From assembly GCF_003576645.1 (NCBI RefSeq), contig NC_044920.1, positions 5,726,597 to 5,790,596 of the forward strand: 64,000 nucleotides of DNA. The letters are read 5' to 3'. Below, one piece after another: positions 46,265 to 58,216 of the stretch; the first letter of the stretch is position 1, and each line of letters begins with the position of its first letter. The notes under the pieces were generated by a model that saw only the letters and a program-made list of their open reading frames with translations, was not told the DNA's origin and searched no databases. Made by a program: the position numbers and the translations under genes. The DNA is from Ipomoea triloba (taxonomy: Eukaryota; Streptophyta; Magnoliopsida; Solanales; Convolvulaceae).

Positions 46265-47588
46265 TGTTGGAAAAAATGGCATAAATGGCATTTTAAGTGG
46301 CCATTTTGTGGTACAATTAAAAGTGGGGTCCATATTCGATTTGGGTTGGGTAAATGTGGAGTCGGGTTCTTCGTAGTTAGACGAAGAGATTGATAAATTG
46401 TACGCTCAAAATGGATAATTGGTGAATGAGAAATTGGTTCTCAAAGTAGACCCATTTGAGATGAAATTTGTGTGAGGAAAAAGCTTAAGTAGCTTTTGTC
46501 CCACATTGGTTGGGAAAGAAGATTTGCACTACTATTTATACAAGGGTGCTTTTATGATTAATTAACTTGTATAACATAGAGGCTCTCTCTCGCGCGTAGG
46601 GAAGGTGCAAATCAAATCCTAAAATGAGCTTGAAAAGGCTTAACTCGTGTACGTCGGCTGGCTGGCCTTACAGGCTAAGTTATGCCAAATTTCTGAACTA
46701 CTTTTCCATCTCAGTGCCATTGCCTGCGAGAGACTGATCTCTCACAGATGAGCGGCGTGAAACATGGTTGATGTCTCGCGGCTGGGTTATGTCCGCGAGA
46801 GGTGAAATACGTTTAATCTCTCGCTGAAGGGAGTTCGCGTGACTTGATGTCTCGCAATTTGCCTAATGTATCGCGGCTGAGAAGTGATCTCTCGTGGCTC
46901 ACAGGTTGACCTCTCGCGGTTGAGAGGTGATCTCTCGTGGCTCACAGGTTGGCCTCTCGCGGCTCGCTTAGGTTGATCTCTCGCAACCCTGAGTCACCTC
47001 TCGCAGGCGATCTTTCGCGCGTAACTGGAGTGACCTCTCGTGGACAGTCTCTGGCCTAACGTTTCACCTCCATGGTGACCGTTCAGGAGATTAACTCTAG
47101 TTGTTAAGGAATTAATTTTAGATTAGTTCCAATTATTAATATATAGAGTTAAATATCTTGTTAATGGGGTTAATAGAGGGCTGTTACGTAGGTTACACCA
47201 TGGGTATTAAATCTGAAATGAATAACATGATTAATATGCTATTTATTCCTCATCTCCTATATATTTCCAGGTTGAGTAGGAGCATTTTATATGAACAAAA
47301 AAAATCAAGCTTTTCACCTCGAAACTCTGCTCCTCCTTCTTTCTAGCCACTTGTGTTCATCCCACGTTCTCGTTCGCCGGGTTCCAAGTTTGTGTGCTCA
47401 AACCTAGACCGCAACGCTCAGCACCCCGGGAGGCGGTAAATAAGGTTTTAAGGAGAGAGGAAACTCGACTCGTGCTTCAAACCTACCCAAAATCACCTTT
47501 CTCGTCCTCCTTGTTTTACCAGATAAGTTTATCTTTCGTAGGCTTCTAATTTTCTCCATTTTAGGAAATTTTTAGATCATTTTCCTAC
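46265..47588 (+). repeat. 5' LTR of the plus-strand Copia
   Basis: It matches the 3' LTR through 'gcttaagtagcttttgtccc' (46482) and 'cggtaaataaggttttaagg' (47434). The stretch 46730-47045 is a GC-richer degenerate repeat of 'gatctctcgcggctga' units, about a dozen 'ctctcgcgg' or 'ctctcgtgg' motifs, and is missing from the 3' LTR. Confidence 0.85.
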
Positions 47589-47599
47589 AATCTTAAAAC

Positions 47600-48060
47600 C
47601 TTTTTTATCCCTTGTTTTTCCTTGAATTCTCGAATTCCTTGGAGAAATGAAGAATCTCGTTTTGCAAGTGATCATCAATGCGGACGAGAATCATAATGTT
47701 GTTGTGAATAACAATGGAGGAACGAAAACTTTGGTTCATAGAACGGTGTGAGCATTAAGAAATATATTCCTACGATGCGGGTACCTTCGGTACCGAGTGG
47801 ATCGGCTAATAGTCACGACAGATCCAATGGCTTTGTGAGCACTACATGGTCTGAGGATTATTGTAGTGTGAACAACAACTTCAACCATAATCAAGGGAAG
47901 GGCAAGCGGAAGCTTAGTTCTCAAAAATAGTATGTGAAGAAGGCAAGGGGCCACTATGAAGCGAACCATCATCCTGGTGAAAAGGTTGAGGATAACTTCG
48001 CTATGGTTACAGGATGCGGCGGATGATTGGACGAGTGCAGTCACAACCTAATTCCTTTAA
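47600..48060 (+). pseudogene. Copia gag fragment
   Basis: Short plus frames such as 'KYIPTMRVPSVPSGSANSHD' and 'NHNQGKGKRKLSSQK', followed by 'GHYEANHHPGEKVEDNFAMV', match the end of the gag and start of the protease region of this Copia family. The main gag domain has been lost. Confidence 0.7.
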
Positions 48061-49390
48061 CGAGTATATTTGATGCACGTAGATGAGACCACCCTGTAGG
48101 TGTGGACAGTTAGAAAAATGGGACACGACACACGAGTTTTGAAAGGACTACTACGAGGTAGGAGTTAGGAAGTTTTATTTCTTATGTATTTTCCTATCTA
48201 GTTAATTTTTAAATAAATTTGTGGTAATATCCTTGTAATGTATTTTTATTGTTGATTAAAAATATGTTTGTTCCATTGAGATTATTGGATCAAGATACAT
48301 TCAAATTATTTTATGAAATAATGTTCATGGATGTATGATTCAATATAAATGCTTTGTGCATAGGTAGCATTTTTGAGAAATGCTAAAATGGCCTAACGGC
48401 CTAATTGAAATGTAACAAGAGTGTTACATGTTGAAATCTTGTAAAGAATTTTGGTTCTAGATTTCAAGGATGAATTTGTCCAAATTGGGATAGCCTTATA
48501 ATCGTGAGTGTCACAACTCAAGTGTATTGAATATTTTAAATAATATTCCTAATACGATTATAAAGGCTTGATTCAACTAGTTGGAAATTTGGTTGATTTG
48601 ATCTTGTTATTTGTGTTAGAATTAGCTTGATAAAAAATTCCAAATTTTACTAGTGTGAAATTTAATTTGAGACAAATAATGGGATGTTGGGTCATTAATC
48701 TGCGCTAATATTGTAGAACTAACGAATGGCTCAATATGTTTCTAATTATTTAGCACTTCGATACGTGGCAGTACCTATGTACAGTTATTATGAAGCTTAA
48801 TTGCTTAATTATGAATGTACTTAGTACTAGGAGAGTGGGGTTTAATGCACCACTAACGTTCAAATGGCTTGTTTAATGCCTAATTAATCCATTGTTTAAG
48901 GCACTAATCATAGTGCTTAGTGGGATTAAAGTGGAATTAAAGCTCACACTAGTGGGTTTAAACATGGTTGTTACAACTATGTGTATTTGGAAGCAAGTGG
49001 TAGGTGTATGCACCTTGCGAGAGGTGTTAATTGCACCTTGCGAGAGGTGATTTCATGCACCTCTCATGGAGTGAAATTTGGTGTCTCGTTGTAACTTTAT
49101 AGGGGTGTTTCTTGTACCTTGCGAGAAGTACCGGCTTGTTGCTTTCCAACTAGTTATTGCAGAATGTTATTCTTTATAAGAATAAAATAGAAAACCAAAT
49201 TAATTGAGGAATCAATGCGGTTAAAAGCGATCGATATGGTGAATAAGAAACACCTCCGGGTGATTTCTGTGTTGATACTGTACTCGAGTGTACGACATGG
49301 TATTCACCTCAATCAAACAATGTTACCAAACATGAATACCAAGGCGTTGATATGTTCGGGCCTACCTCAATGTGGGGGTGAGGCAATTAT
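48061..49390 (+). other. Rearranged Copia interior without clear coding
   Basis: Internal sequence contains LTR-like fragments. For example 48990-49140 repeats 'caccttgcgagaggtg', echoing the 'ctctcgcgg' block of the LTR in inverse. No intact domain is visible. Confidence 0.5.
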
Positions 49391-51240
49391 TTTTGGACAT
49401 GCAAAGTACCTTTTAACAAAGATTTCCAGCAAGAAACTCGATAAGGCTCCTTACGAGTTGTGGATAGATATGAGCTATCCTACTAATACTTGAAATGTAG
49501 AGTGGCTTGCCAAATGTGGTTTTTGTTCTCAACACTCAAAGTCCACGTTCCGGACGTACATAAGAACATGTTAAATTCAGAAATCCATCGTTCCTTGAAG
49601 ATGCTTTTTTGTGAAGGTCTAATGAGGGACCCAGCACGTTGAAATAAATGTTCGACATAGCTAATGATAAATAAAGGGTCTAAAAGAGAACCCTAGCTCA
49701 AAGCTAGACGTAGAAAGTAAGTTAAGATTGAAAAATCATGTAATCCAGATTTTCTGACATACATATTAGAATGTGGTGTGCATATTCTAACTTGTTAACT
49801 AGAAAATGAATTGGATTTAGCTAGGATTGGAAAATCCTGTGGTCCAGTTTTTTTGACGTACTTGTTAGAATGCGATACGCATACTATAACTTGTTTACTA
49901 GAAAATGGATCAGGTTTTCTGACACGTTTTGTTAAAAAATAAGCCTCAAATGTATGTAGAAATTGTGATTTCTATGGATGTCCACGGGAAGTAAAACAAG
50001 TTTACCTCCCGTGATTGGACAAAGTCACCTTTTCCTGACAGGCCAGTCGATTCAAGTATTAATTCTAAACGTTACGGAATTAATTTCATATTAAGTCCAA
50101 TCTTAATATTGAGAATTAATATCCTGTTTGGTGGCTGGTTGTTTTGAAGGTTTCAAATTGGTCTTTATACCATAAAGAGGCTACAAAAGTGAAGTAGATT
50201 CTATCTTAGAGAATCATACTTGGAGCTGGTTGTTCTTCCTCCGAGTTGCAAAACCTTTGGATCTTAAATGGATCATTAGTCGGAAGATAAAAACCGGTTG
50301 ATCCCATTGAAGTACAAGGCCAGACTTGTAATTGAAGATTACATGCAATGAGAGTGTTATGGTTACTTCAATGTGTATTCTCTCGTGATGAGAATAAATT
50401 CCATAAGGATGATACTTGTCGTTGCCGCACTAGCGAGACTTGGAAGTTCATCAAATGGATGTAAAAACCATTTTGTTTATAGACAAGGAACATCCTAAGA
50501 GTTCTGTTGGTTCCTCACTATGAAAGAAAGTGTGTGGATTGGTGAAATCTTTGTATGGTTTTAAAACAATAGCCTAAGAATTGGCACGCAATGTTGATCA
50601 TATAAGGATAACCAATGAGTTTAGTATAAACAAAGTGACAAGTGTGTCTGCGTATGTTATACGATAGACGGTGATATCACTATATGTTCATACACGATTA
50701 AACTCATCGTGGGTAGTAACGATCGTATGATCAAATCTACCAAGGAACATGTTAATTTTGAGATTTGACATGAAAGATATGGGTTTGGCAGATTTAATCC
50801 TCGAGATTAAAATCGTGAGAAAACCTGTTGGTCTCGTGTAAAGCCAATCTTATTGTACTGAATAAATCCTTGCAAAAGGATGATAATCAAGTGGCTTAGA
50901 CAACGTTAGATACTAACATACAACTATCCAAAAATCTTGGAGATTGTATTTCTCAAGGAGAATACACTCAGATTACTGGTAGTTTAATTGTATCTAATGA
51001 GTTTTAATGGGCCAGATATTGCCTTTCTGGTTAAGAAACTCTATAGTTATATGAGTAACCACAATGATACGCACTAGAAGGCAATAGTGAGAGTTATGAG
51101 ATACTAAAAGTATACTCATGAATTTGGACTGCACTATGTGTGATATCCATCTATAAATGAAGTGTATAACATGTTAACCGGATATCTAAAGGACGCTAAG
51201 TCCGTGAATGGCTACTAGTGTGATATCTAGCTAGACTCGT
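49391..51240 (+). pseudogene. Copia integrase C-terminus and RT remnant
   Basis: 'KISSKKLDKAPYELWIDM' (about 49420-49475) is the conserved Copia integrase tail. From 50270 RT fragments appear, such as 'LEVHQMDVKT' near 50440 and 'MKDMGLADLILEIKI' near 50770. Stops occur every few codons. The 50060-50120 segment resembles LTR sequence, which suggests internal recombination. Confidence 0.75.
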
Positions 51241-51290
51241 GACTAGGCCCTATTTTGTGGCTAGGCCTGGCATGGATTTTGTTTAGGATC

Positions 51291-52032
51291 CAAGAGGCTT
51301 TAGGAAAGAGCTTAAGTAGCTTTTGTCCCACATTGGTTGGGAAAGAAGATTTGCACCACTATTTATACAAGGGTCCTTTTATGATTAATTAACTTGTATA
51401 GCATCGAGGCTTTCTCTCTCTCGTGCGTGAGGGGGGTGCAAATCAAATCACAAAATAAGCCTAGAAAGGCTTGACTCATGTATGCCGGCACCTACAAGCA
51501 CGAAGGTCATGTCGTGGCCTTGCTGGCTAGCGTTCCATACAGGGTTAATGCGGTTAGTGGAGGGCTGTTTCTCTTGTTAATGCGGTTAGTGGAGGGCTGT
51601 TACGTAGGTTACACCCGCATTTTATATGAACAAAAAAAACAAGTTTTTCACCTCGAAACTCTACTCCTCCTTCTTTCTAGCCACCTGTGTTCATCCCACA
51701 TTCTCGTTCATCGGGTTCTAAGTTTATGTGCTCAAATGCAAGAACCGTAGTACGTTTTTGTGTTCATCCCACATTCTCGTTCATCGGGTTCTAAGTTTAT
51801 GTGCTCAAATGCAAGAACCGTAGTACGTTTTATCCTGGGAAACCTAGGCCGCAAAGCTCCACCACCCCAGGAGGCGGTAAATAAGGTTTTAAGGAGAGAG
51901 GCTACTTGACTCGTGCTTCCAACCTACCCGAAGATCACCGTTCTCGTCCTCCTTTTTTTACCAAATAAGTTTATCTTTCGTGGGATTCTAATTTTCTCCA
52001 TTTTCAACAATTTTTGAGATCATTTTCCTACA
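51291..52032 (+). repeat. Truncated 3' LTR of the plus-strand Copia
   Basis: It lacks the first ~220 bp and the 'ctctcgcgg' block of the 5' LTR. It gained two small tandem duplications: 'ttaatgcggttagtggaggg' (near 51546 and 51578) and a ~70-bp unit starting 'gtgttcatcccacattctcg' (near 51690 and 51760). Confidence 0.85.
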
Positions 52033-52037
52033 TGTGT

Positions 52038-53011
52038 TACCTTCCTTTTCTGGTTCCTTTCCAGTGGCATTTTCCGGCGGGTCCACGGTCTCCCTCATTT
52101 TTCCCATAGCTCTCATGGCTATGACCATAGATACCACATTTGATACATACGAGATGAATTCCATCGTATTCAATTTGGCGAACCTTCTGCATCAGCCAAA
52201 ATTTTGCTACCAATGGTTGAGTAATGTCGACCTCCACACACATTCTCACAAATTTTTCCCTTTATGTTAAGCTCGTCGCGCTATCAATCATAAGCGGCTT
52301 CCCTATCTTTTCTCCCACCCTGAACATGACGTTTTTATCATAATATTCCATTGGATGGTTTGGAAACCCGACCCGACCCAAAAACTTCTCTGTTTAATCC
52401 GTTAGCGGATCAAAATTTGGCATCCGTTCCTTAATGATTAAGTAGTGTTCCATTATCATACATGGACCTCCGAACTTGGAAAACTCGTAATTAGACACCA
52501 ATCCAAATTTGACGAGGAAGTAATCATTCTCGAGAGTGATCAGTTCCATTCTCGATTTGGGTTGTCAAATGACATTTAGTCGTCGAAGAAAATACGCGTA
52601 ACCCACCTGTTTTCCTATCACCTTGAAGTCAAGAGATTGACGTCATTGTCAGACAGATCACTGTGCATTCTTGGTCTGCCTCTTGGTCTTTATCCAATTC
52701 ATCATTGTTCGACGCCAGTTCCTCTTCGTCAAATCTACTCTCATTTCCTTCGGTGCCCGTGAGTACATATCGATTTGAGAGGGGTGCCAAAAATTGATCA
52801 GCACCTTGATTAAGATCCCCAATCACCTCGTCGCCACCCCCATCCAAGTTCTTCCAAGTTCCCCCACTAGCAGCATTCTCCAGTGTGTATTCCACTTCTT
52901 GGCAATCAAACGACCATTTCGTTTTCTTTGTACTTCATTCCAGATTGTCTTGGACTTCCGACGACCGGTCAGTCCCGTTGGTGTTATTTTCCGGTGTACT
53001 CTTTGATTCAA
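52038..53011 (-). pseudogene. LINE ORF1 (DUF4283-like region and CCHC finger)
   Basis: The minus strand starts near 53011 ('MNQRVHRKITPTGLTGRRKS') and continues in a shifted frame with 'GTWKNLDGGGDEVIGDLNQG'. Near 52400 'FLGRVGFPNHPMEYY' and 'MFRVGEKIGKPLMIDS' give the DUF4283-type core. 'FVRMCVEVDITQPLVAKFWL' and 'YDGIHLVCIKCGIYGHSHES' (52249-52100) give the end of that core and a CCHC knuckle with C..C...GH. ORF1 binds LINE RNA. The Copia insertion follows directly. Confidence 0.88.
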
Positions 53012-53247
53012 TTCCTTCCATTCTTTTATGTTAATTTGATCGTTTGTATTAAATATGATAACAATGATATGGTTTTACACTAGTATAAATACAACTCAAT
53101 ATTTTTAATGAGTTTGAATCGTGTAGCATAGAGATTTTCTTTGGTGTGTGCAAATAAAATCCTAAAATAAGCTGAAATTCTTATTCCTAGCATAATATTT
53201 AAGAACTTTTTGACACCGGGAAATTCTTATGTAAATAATTATTTTCA

Positions 53248-54018
53248 TTCTTTCCAACTCTCTCTACTCTTCCAAAATTCTGTCAATGCTTCCATAAGAT
53301 TTCAAAGTGTTCATTTTTGTCCTAGTTCACCAAAAATATTTATAATTGAGTGCTCAAATATATACATTATTTTTTTTTGAAGATCTCAAATATATGCATT
53401 ATAATCTATTGCATTTTGAGAAATTGACGTTTCAAAGCATCCTTAGGAGAAATCAAATTAATTTTAAAGAAAGGGTGAATTCCACATTCCTTATACTAAT
53501 TTTGTTGTAAACCATAATTGGACTTTGAGAATATTTTTGAATTAGAAAATTCCCTTACTGACCAAGCACTTATTATTGGGATATAAATTAAAGAGATAGC
53601 ATTGATCAACCACGTGCTGTTGTTACAATTCTAAATCTGGAATTCATATTAATTTGAATCTAACTACCAAAAAAAATTTCCTTCTTCTAATCTAAATTAA
53701 AATACCAATTTTTTTTTTTTTTAATCATTGCTTTACGTATGAGAACATGGAGGAATAATTTCAATTTCTTAAATCAATAAATGCATACAATCAGCATCAG
53801 TTACAATCAATTATATGTTAGACATTAAATAATCATATACAATATATTATAGCTAGAGCTGCTCATTCCCATACTGGTCATTCTATTTGGTTATTTTCGA
53901 TTCCTTCCTATATTGAGCACTTGATTTAATATAATTCTCATTTTGGTTTTCAAAAAAAAAAAAAAATCACAAGCTCCCCTCTTATTGGTTGAAGTTACAT
54001 GACAAATCGCAAAACTAT
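53248..54018. other. AT-rich region without gene
   Basis: No coding or clear repeat structure is seen. Poly-T and poly-A runs lie near 53708 and 53951. Confidence 0.45.
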
Positions 54019-54563
54019 ATAAGGGTATGTTTAGAAGCGTGGAAAAAGATTTTAGAAATTATTTTTCAGATTTCTCGTGTTTGGTAAATAGTGAAAAATG
54101 TGAGTCAAAGAAAAATAATTGTTTGGTCAAAGAAAATACCCTCATTTTCTTTGAAAATTACTTCCCACTTTTTTGGGGGAAGTCATTTTCCATGATAAGA
54201 AGTTTCATAGCTAAAGCTTCCTTTGATGGCGCAACACTCGCTCTCGCAACGAGAACTACCCATATAATGATGACAACGCTCGTGACAATGACAACCTGTG
54301 ATGACTGCAAAGACGACAACAACTGCATTTTTCATTCTTCTTTCTGCCTGCAACAACGAGCTTCTATAGCTTCCAATAGGGCTTTTGTATCTGAACTTCC
54401 TTCTTCCACTGTGTTCGTTTCTTAACTTCCGACAGATTGAAGACAATAGCAGCTATAGCTTTCGGTGCTAAATAGACGACATCGAAAACAGGAGTTACTG
54501 ACCACGAACCCACTATAGCAGCTGCCTGTGGTTTCCTGAGGTCCTAAGTGTAATATTTGATTA

Positions 54564-54614
<51 letters not shown>

Positions 54615-54765
54615 GGAGCAAAACAATTAAAATGTATAATTATACAATTACGCTAATTTTCTGAAAAATGAACTAAACACACCAAAACAGTTTTCTAGAT
54701 TATAATCAAAGTTTTCTGAAAAATGACTCAATATTTTTAAACACACGCTAACTAAAATCTTTAGC
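54019..54765. mobile_element. MITE-like element related to 20114-20690
   Basis: The left side has 'tcgtgtttggtaaatagtg', 'gtttggtcaaagaaaatacc' and 'gaagtcattttcc'. The right side has the inverse style 'ctgaaaaatgactc' and 'taaacacacgcta'. The order and phrases match the 20-kb MITE. The ORF within (54027-54425) runs through the terminal region and has no family signature. A TTA array lies at 54567-54613. Confidence 0.55.
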
Positions 54766-55317
54766 GCCCAAATGTATGGAAAATCTAAAGTAAAATTAAC
54801 TATTATCCCGGCATTTTCTGAGCCCATACCCTGCTTCTAAAATTCCATAGCAAACTTGGAAATTCATATTACTATAACTTGAAAGCCCTTATGATTGACT
54901 CCATTCAAACCTTCATATGATTTACCCATTTCTTAACAAGTGCTAATTTTTAATTAGCATTTGAGTTTAAAATACAACAAATTAAATATGAAGAAATTAA
55001 ATGTTGCAACAGAAAATGCGTGCGTTTAAAGAGTAATGTACATACCACATAAAAGGTCATATTATAGTTTTTATAAAAATTCTATAAGTTGAGATATATA
55101 TAAAATTAATTAATTTATTATTTATTAAATAAAAATTTTAAAATGTTCAAGTTTTGTACAAGCAAAGAATCAAGTCAAATTTCAACCTAAATGAAATCAT
55201 GCTTGTGTTTGGTTAGAAACTTTTGTACCTTATTATGAGATTTTAATATTCATTATCATGTTTATTTGCTTACTTTTGCTATTATACTATTAAATTCAAA
55301 TCCTTATGTAATTATAA

Positions 55318-55320
<3 letters not shown>

Positions 55321-55365
<45 letters not shown>

Positions 55366-55366
55366 N

Positions 55367-55432
<66 letters not shown>
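55321..55432. repeat. (AT)n microsatellite with a single N
   Basis: A long TA array is interrupted by one N at 55366, which is probably a contig join. Confidence 0.95.
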
Positions 55433-55438
<6 letters not shown>

Positions 55439-56363
55439 AAATAATTAATTAAGTATTCGTTTTAGTACTATTGACTCTGTTACAATGTAGTATATGTTCA
55501 TAACTGCTTTCTCAACCAAATGAAGCACAAAGAGCCAATATCGCCTCCACTGAGGCTCTAACCCACCCTTTCGCATGTAGGGGTGCAACCGGATGGCACT
55601 AGACCACAAGATCTTTGGCCATTACCAAGTATTAAAAGTACTTTTTTTAATAATGTATACAAAATAATATACTTTTGATATTCAAATAATTTTTACATTC
55701 AAATAATGTATTTTATGTACACAAATAATATACTTTTTATTTATGACTCACACAGCTGTTTGGATAATGGTCCAAGAATTGCTCTATTATTGAGGTGGAC
55801 AACATAACTAGTTAGCTTTTTTAAATATTTACATCAAAGGTGTTGGGTGTGTTTGGTTAATAGCGTTTCGCCAAATTTTGGCGGTTTTGACCAACTTTAG
55901 CGGTTTGACCATGGTCAAACCGCTAAAGAAGGTGTTTGGTTAACAGCGATTTGCTCCAAACCGCTGAAAATGAAAACGCTGCAATGTGCAGCGTTTTCAC
56001 TTGGCCTTTTGGGGGAAGGTTTCTCTTTCCCCAAAATGCCCTTGTATATATATATAAAAAAAAAAAAAAAAAATTGAACCGTGCGCCAGTTAGCCAAGCC
56101 ATAATAATGTTATGTTTAATTTGGGAAAAGTGGCAAACTAAAGGGGAGCCAAACTGGCTCCCCTTATGTTCTATTTTTTTTTTTTAGTTTTTTATTTCTT
56201 TATTAAATTATTATTATTATTATTATTATTATTATTTATCCTAAAAAAATCATTATAATTATTATTATTATGAAAAATATGTATACCCTTTTGGTCATTT
56301 TACATGTTAACCGCTAATTTAAACCGCTAATTTTACCAAACATCTTTTTACAAACCGCTAATA
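55432..56363. repeat. Block repeated at 57107-58038, probable assembly artefact
   Basis: The block matches 57107-58038 with a constant offset of 1675 and no difference that I could see. Both copies start at an AT array, and an N gap (56364-57035) follows the first. It includes a SINE copy and the first part of a MITE. Confidence 0.85.
55458..55618 (-). mobile_element. tRNA-derived SINE copy B
   Basis: On the minus strand it starts CCAAAGATCTTGTGGTCTAG, with an A box 'tggtctagtgcc' and B box 'gggttagagcc'. It ends 'gtaacagagtcaatagtact', close to copy C. The copy at 57133-57293 is the same locus if the block duplication is an artefact. Confidence 0.85.
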
Positions 56364-57035
56364 NNNNNNNNNNNNNNNNNNNNNNNNNNNNNNNNNNNNN
56401 NNNNNNNNNNNNNNNNNNNNNNNNNNNNNNNNNNNNNNNNNNNNNNNNNNNNNNNNNNNNNNNNNNNNNNNNNNNNNNNNNNNNNNNNNNNNNNNNNNNN
56501 NNNNNNNNNNNNNNNNNNNNNNNNNNNNNNNNNNNNNNNNNNNNNNNNNNNNNNNNNNNNNNNNNNNNNNNNNNNNNNNNNNNNNNNNNNNNNNNNNNNN
56601 NNNNNNNNNNNNNNNNNNNNNNNNNNNNNNNNNNNNNNNNNNNNNNNNNNNNNNNNNNNNNNNNNNNNNNNNNNNNNNNNNNNNNNNNNNNNNNNNNNNN
56701 NNNNNNNNNNNNNNNNNNNNNNNNNNNNNNNNNNNNNNNNNNNNNNNNNNNNNNNNNNNNNNNNNNNNNNNNNNNNNNNNNNNNNNNNNNNNNNNNNNNN
56801 NNNNNNNNNNNNNNNNNNNNNNNNNNNNNNNNNNNNNNNNNNNNNNNNNNNNNNNNNNNNNNNNNNNNNNNNNNNNNNNNNNNNNNNNNNNNNNNNNNNN
56901 NNNNNNNNNNNNNNNNNNNNNNNNNNNNNNNNNNNNNNNNNNNNNNNNNNNNNNNNNNNNNNNNNNNNNNNNNNNNNNNNNNNNNNNNNNNNNNNNNNNN
57001 NNNNNNNNNNNNNNNNNNNNNNNNNNNNNNNNNNN
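56364..57035. other. Sequence gap (N run)
   Basis: A run of N of 672 bases lies between two copies of the same block. Confidence 0.98.
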
Positions 57036-57113
<78 letters not shown>

Positions 57114-57132
57114 AAATAATTAATTAAGTATT

Positions 57133-57293
57133 CGTTTTAGTACTATTGACTCTGTTACAATGTAGTATATGTTCATAACTGCTTTCTCAACCAAATGAAG
57201 CACAAAGAGCCAATATCGCCTCCACTGAGGCTCTAACCCACCCTTTCGCATGTAGGGGTGCAACCGGATGGCACTAGACCACAAGATCTTTGG
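57133..57293 (-). mobile_element. SINE copy B, second assembled instance
   Basis: Identical to 55458-55618. Confidence 0.8.
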
Positions 57294-57520
57294 CCATTAC
57301 CAAGTATTAAAAGTACTTTTTTTAATAATGTATACAAAATAATATACTTTTGATATTCAAATAATTTTTACATTCAAATAATGTATTTTATGTACACAAA
57401 TAATATACTTTTTATTTATGACTCACACAGCTGTTTGGATAATGGTCCAAGAATTGCTCTATTATTGAGGTGGACAACATAACTAGTTAGCTTTTTTAAA
57501 TATTTACATCAAAGGTGTTG

Positions 57521-58111
57521 GGTGTGTTTGGTTAATAGCGTTTCGCCAAATTTTGGCGGTTTTGACCAACTTTAGCGGTTTGACCATGGTCAAACCGCTA
57601 AAGAAGGTGTTTGGTTAACAGCGATTTGCTCCAAACCGCTGAAAATGAAAACGCTGCAATGTGCAGCGTTTTCACTTGGCCTTTTGGGGGAAGGTTTCTC
57701 TTTCCCCAAAATGCCCTTGTATATATATATAAAAAAAAAAAAAAAAAATTGAACCGTGCGCCAGTTAGCCAAGCCATAATAATGTTATGTTTAATTTGGG
57801 AAAAGTGGCAAACTAAAGGGGAGCCAAACTGGCTCCCCTTATGTTCTATTTTTTTTTTTTAGTTTTTTATTTCTTTATTAAATTATTATTATTATTATTA
57901 TTATTATTATTTATCCTAAAAAAATCATTATAATTATTATTATTATGAAAAATATGTATACCCTTTTGGTCATTTTACATGTTAACCGCTAATTTAAACC
58001 GCTAATTTTACCAAACATCTTTTTACAAACCGCTAATACAATCGGCTATTTGATAACCGCTAACACCATCCGCTACCGCTAACCGCTAACCGCTGATAAC
58101 CAAACAAGTCC
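57521..58111. mobile_element. hAT-like MITE, copy 1 ('ccgctaacc' family)
   Basis: The left end 'ggtgtgtttggttaatagcg' and right end 'cgctgataaccaaacaagtc' are inverted repeats. Subterminal 'agcggtttga' and 'accgctaaccgct' repeats are frequent. Interior GC-rich 'aacgctgcaatgtgcagcgt' is itself palindromic. The partial copy at 55846-56363 is the duplicated block. Confidence 0.75.
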
Positions 58112-58216
58112 GTTGTCCAAATCACTGTTAGGATACACTAGCCGCCGCGGGTCCCTCCATTTAATCTATTTAAAGGAAAAAAGAAAGGTGTTGTCCAAAA
58201 GTAGGGAAATTATATT

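Larger units (their letters stand above)
46265..52032 (+). mobile_element. Copia retrotransposon (plus strand) inserted in the LINE
   Basis: It runs from TGTTGGAAAAAATGGC to 'cattttcctaca' and has the target duplication TGTGT (46260-46264 and 52033-52037). The 5' LTR is 46265-47588 and the 3' LTR is a truncated copy ending at 52032. Internal gag, integrase and RT remnants run in Copia order. The LTR belongs to the same broad family as 286-1481 and the 38268/53247 solo LTR. Heavy decay and internal rearrangement are visible. Confidence 0.9.
38506..53059 (-). mobile_element. L1-type LINE retrotransposon, host to two later insertions
   Basis: The flanking 17-bp duplication AACAATGATATGGTTTT (38489-38505 and 53060-53076) and the terminal poly-A (poly-T on plus, from 38506) define the element. 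In minus-strand order it has ORF1 with a DUF4283-like region and CCHC finger (53011-52038), then ORF2 with endonuclease, reverse transcriptase, zf-RVT and RNase H. A solo LTR (40639-41842) and a Copia element (46265-52032) lie inside. About 1.5 kb of its 3' end is repeated by a probable assembly error. Frameshifts show it is dead. Confidence 0.92.
38268..53247 (+). mobile_element. Copia-family solo LTR split by a LINE
   Basis: The left part (38268-38505) starts TGTTGAAAAAATTAGC and keeps the order of the 46265 LTR: 'ttgatatattatacgct', 'gaatgagaaaattggttctc'. The right part (53060-53247) continues with 'gtgtagcatagagatttt' and 'gcaaataaaatcctaaaat' and ends near 'attattttca'. The LINE with its 17-bp duplication lies exactly between. 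A ~27-bp unit is tandemly repeated at 38311-38368. No target duplication was found for the LTR itself. Confidence 0.7.

Noticed and set aside
49215..49493. Host gene encoding a 92-residue protein
   Set aside because: Its end matches the Copia integrase tail, so it is retrotransposon remnant.
54027..54425. 132-residue plus-strand ORF
   Set aside because: It runs through the terminal part of a MITE related to 20114-20690 and has no domain or codon signal.
55936..57862. 83-residue ORFs present twice (55936-56187 and 57611-57862)
   Set aside because: They lie within a MITE and are identical because the block appears to be assembled twice.
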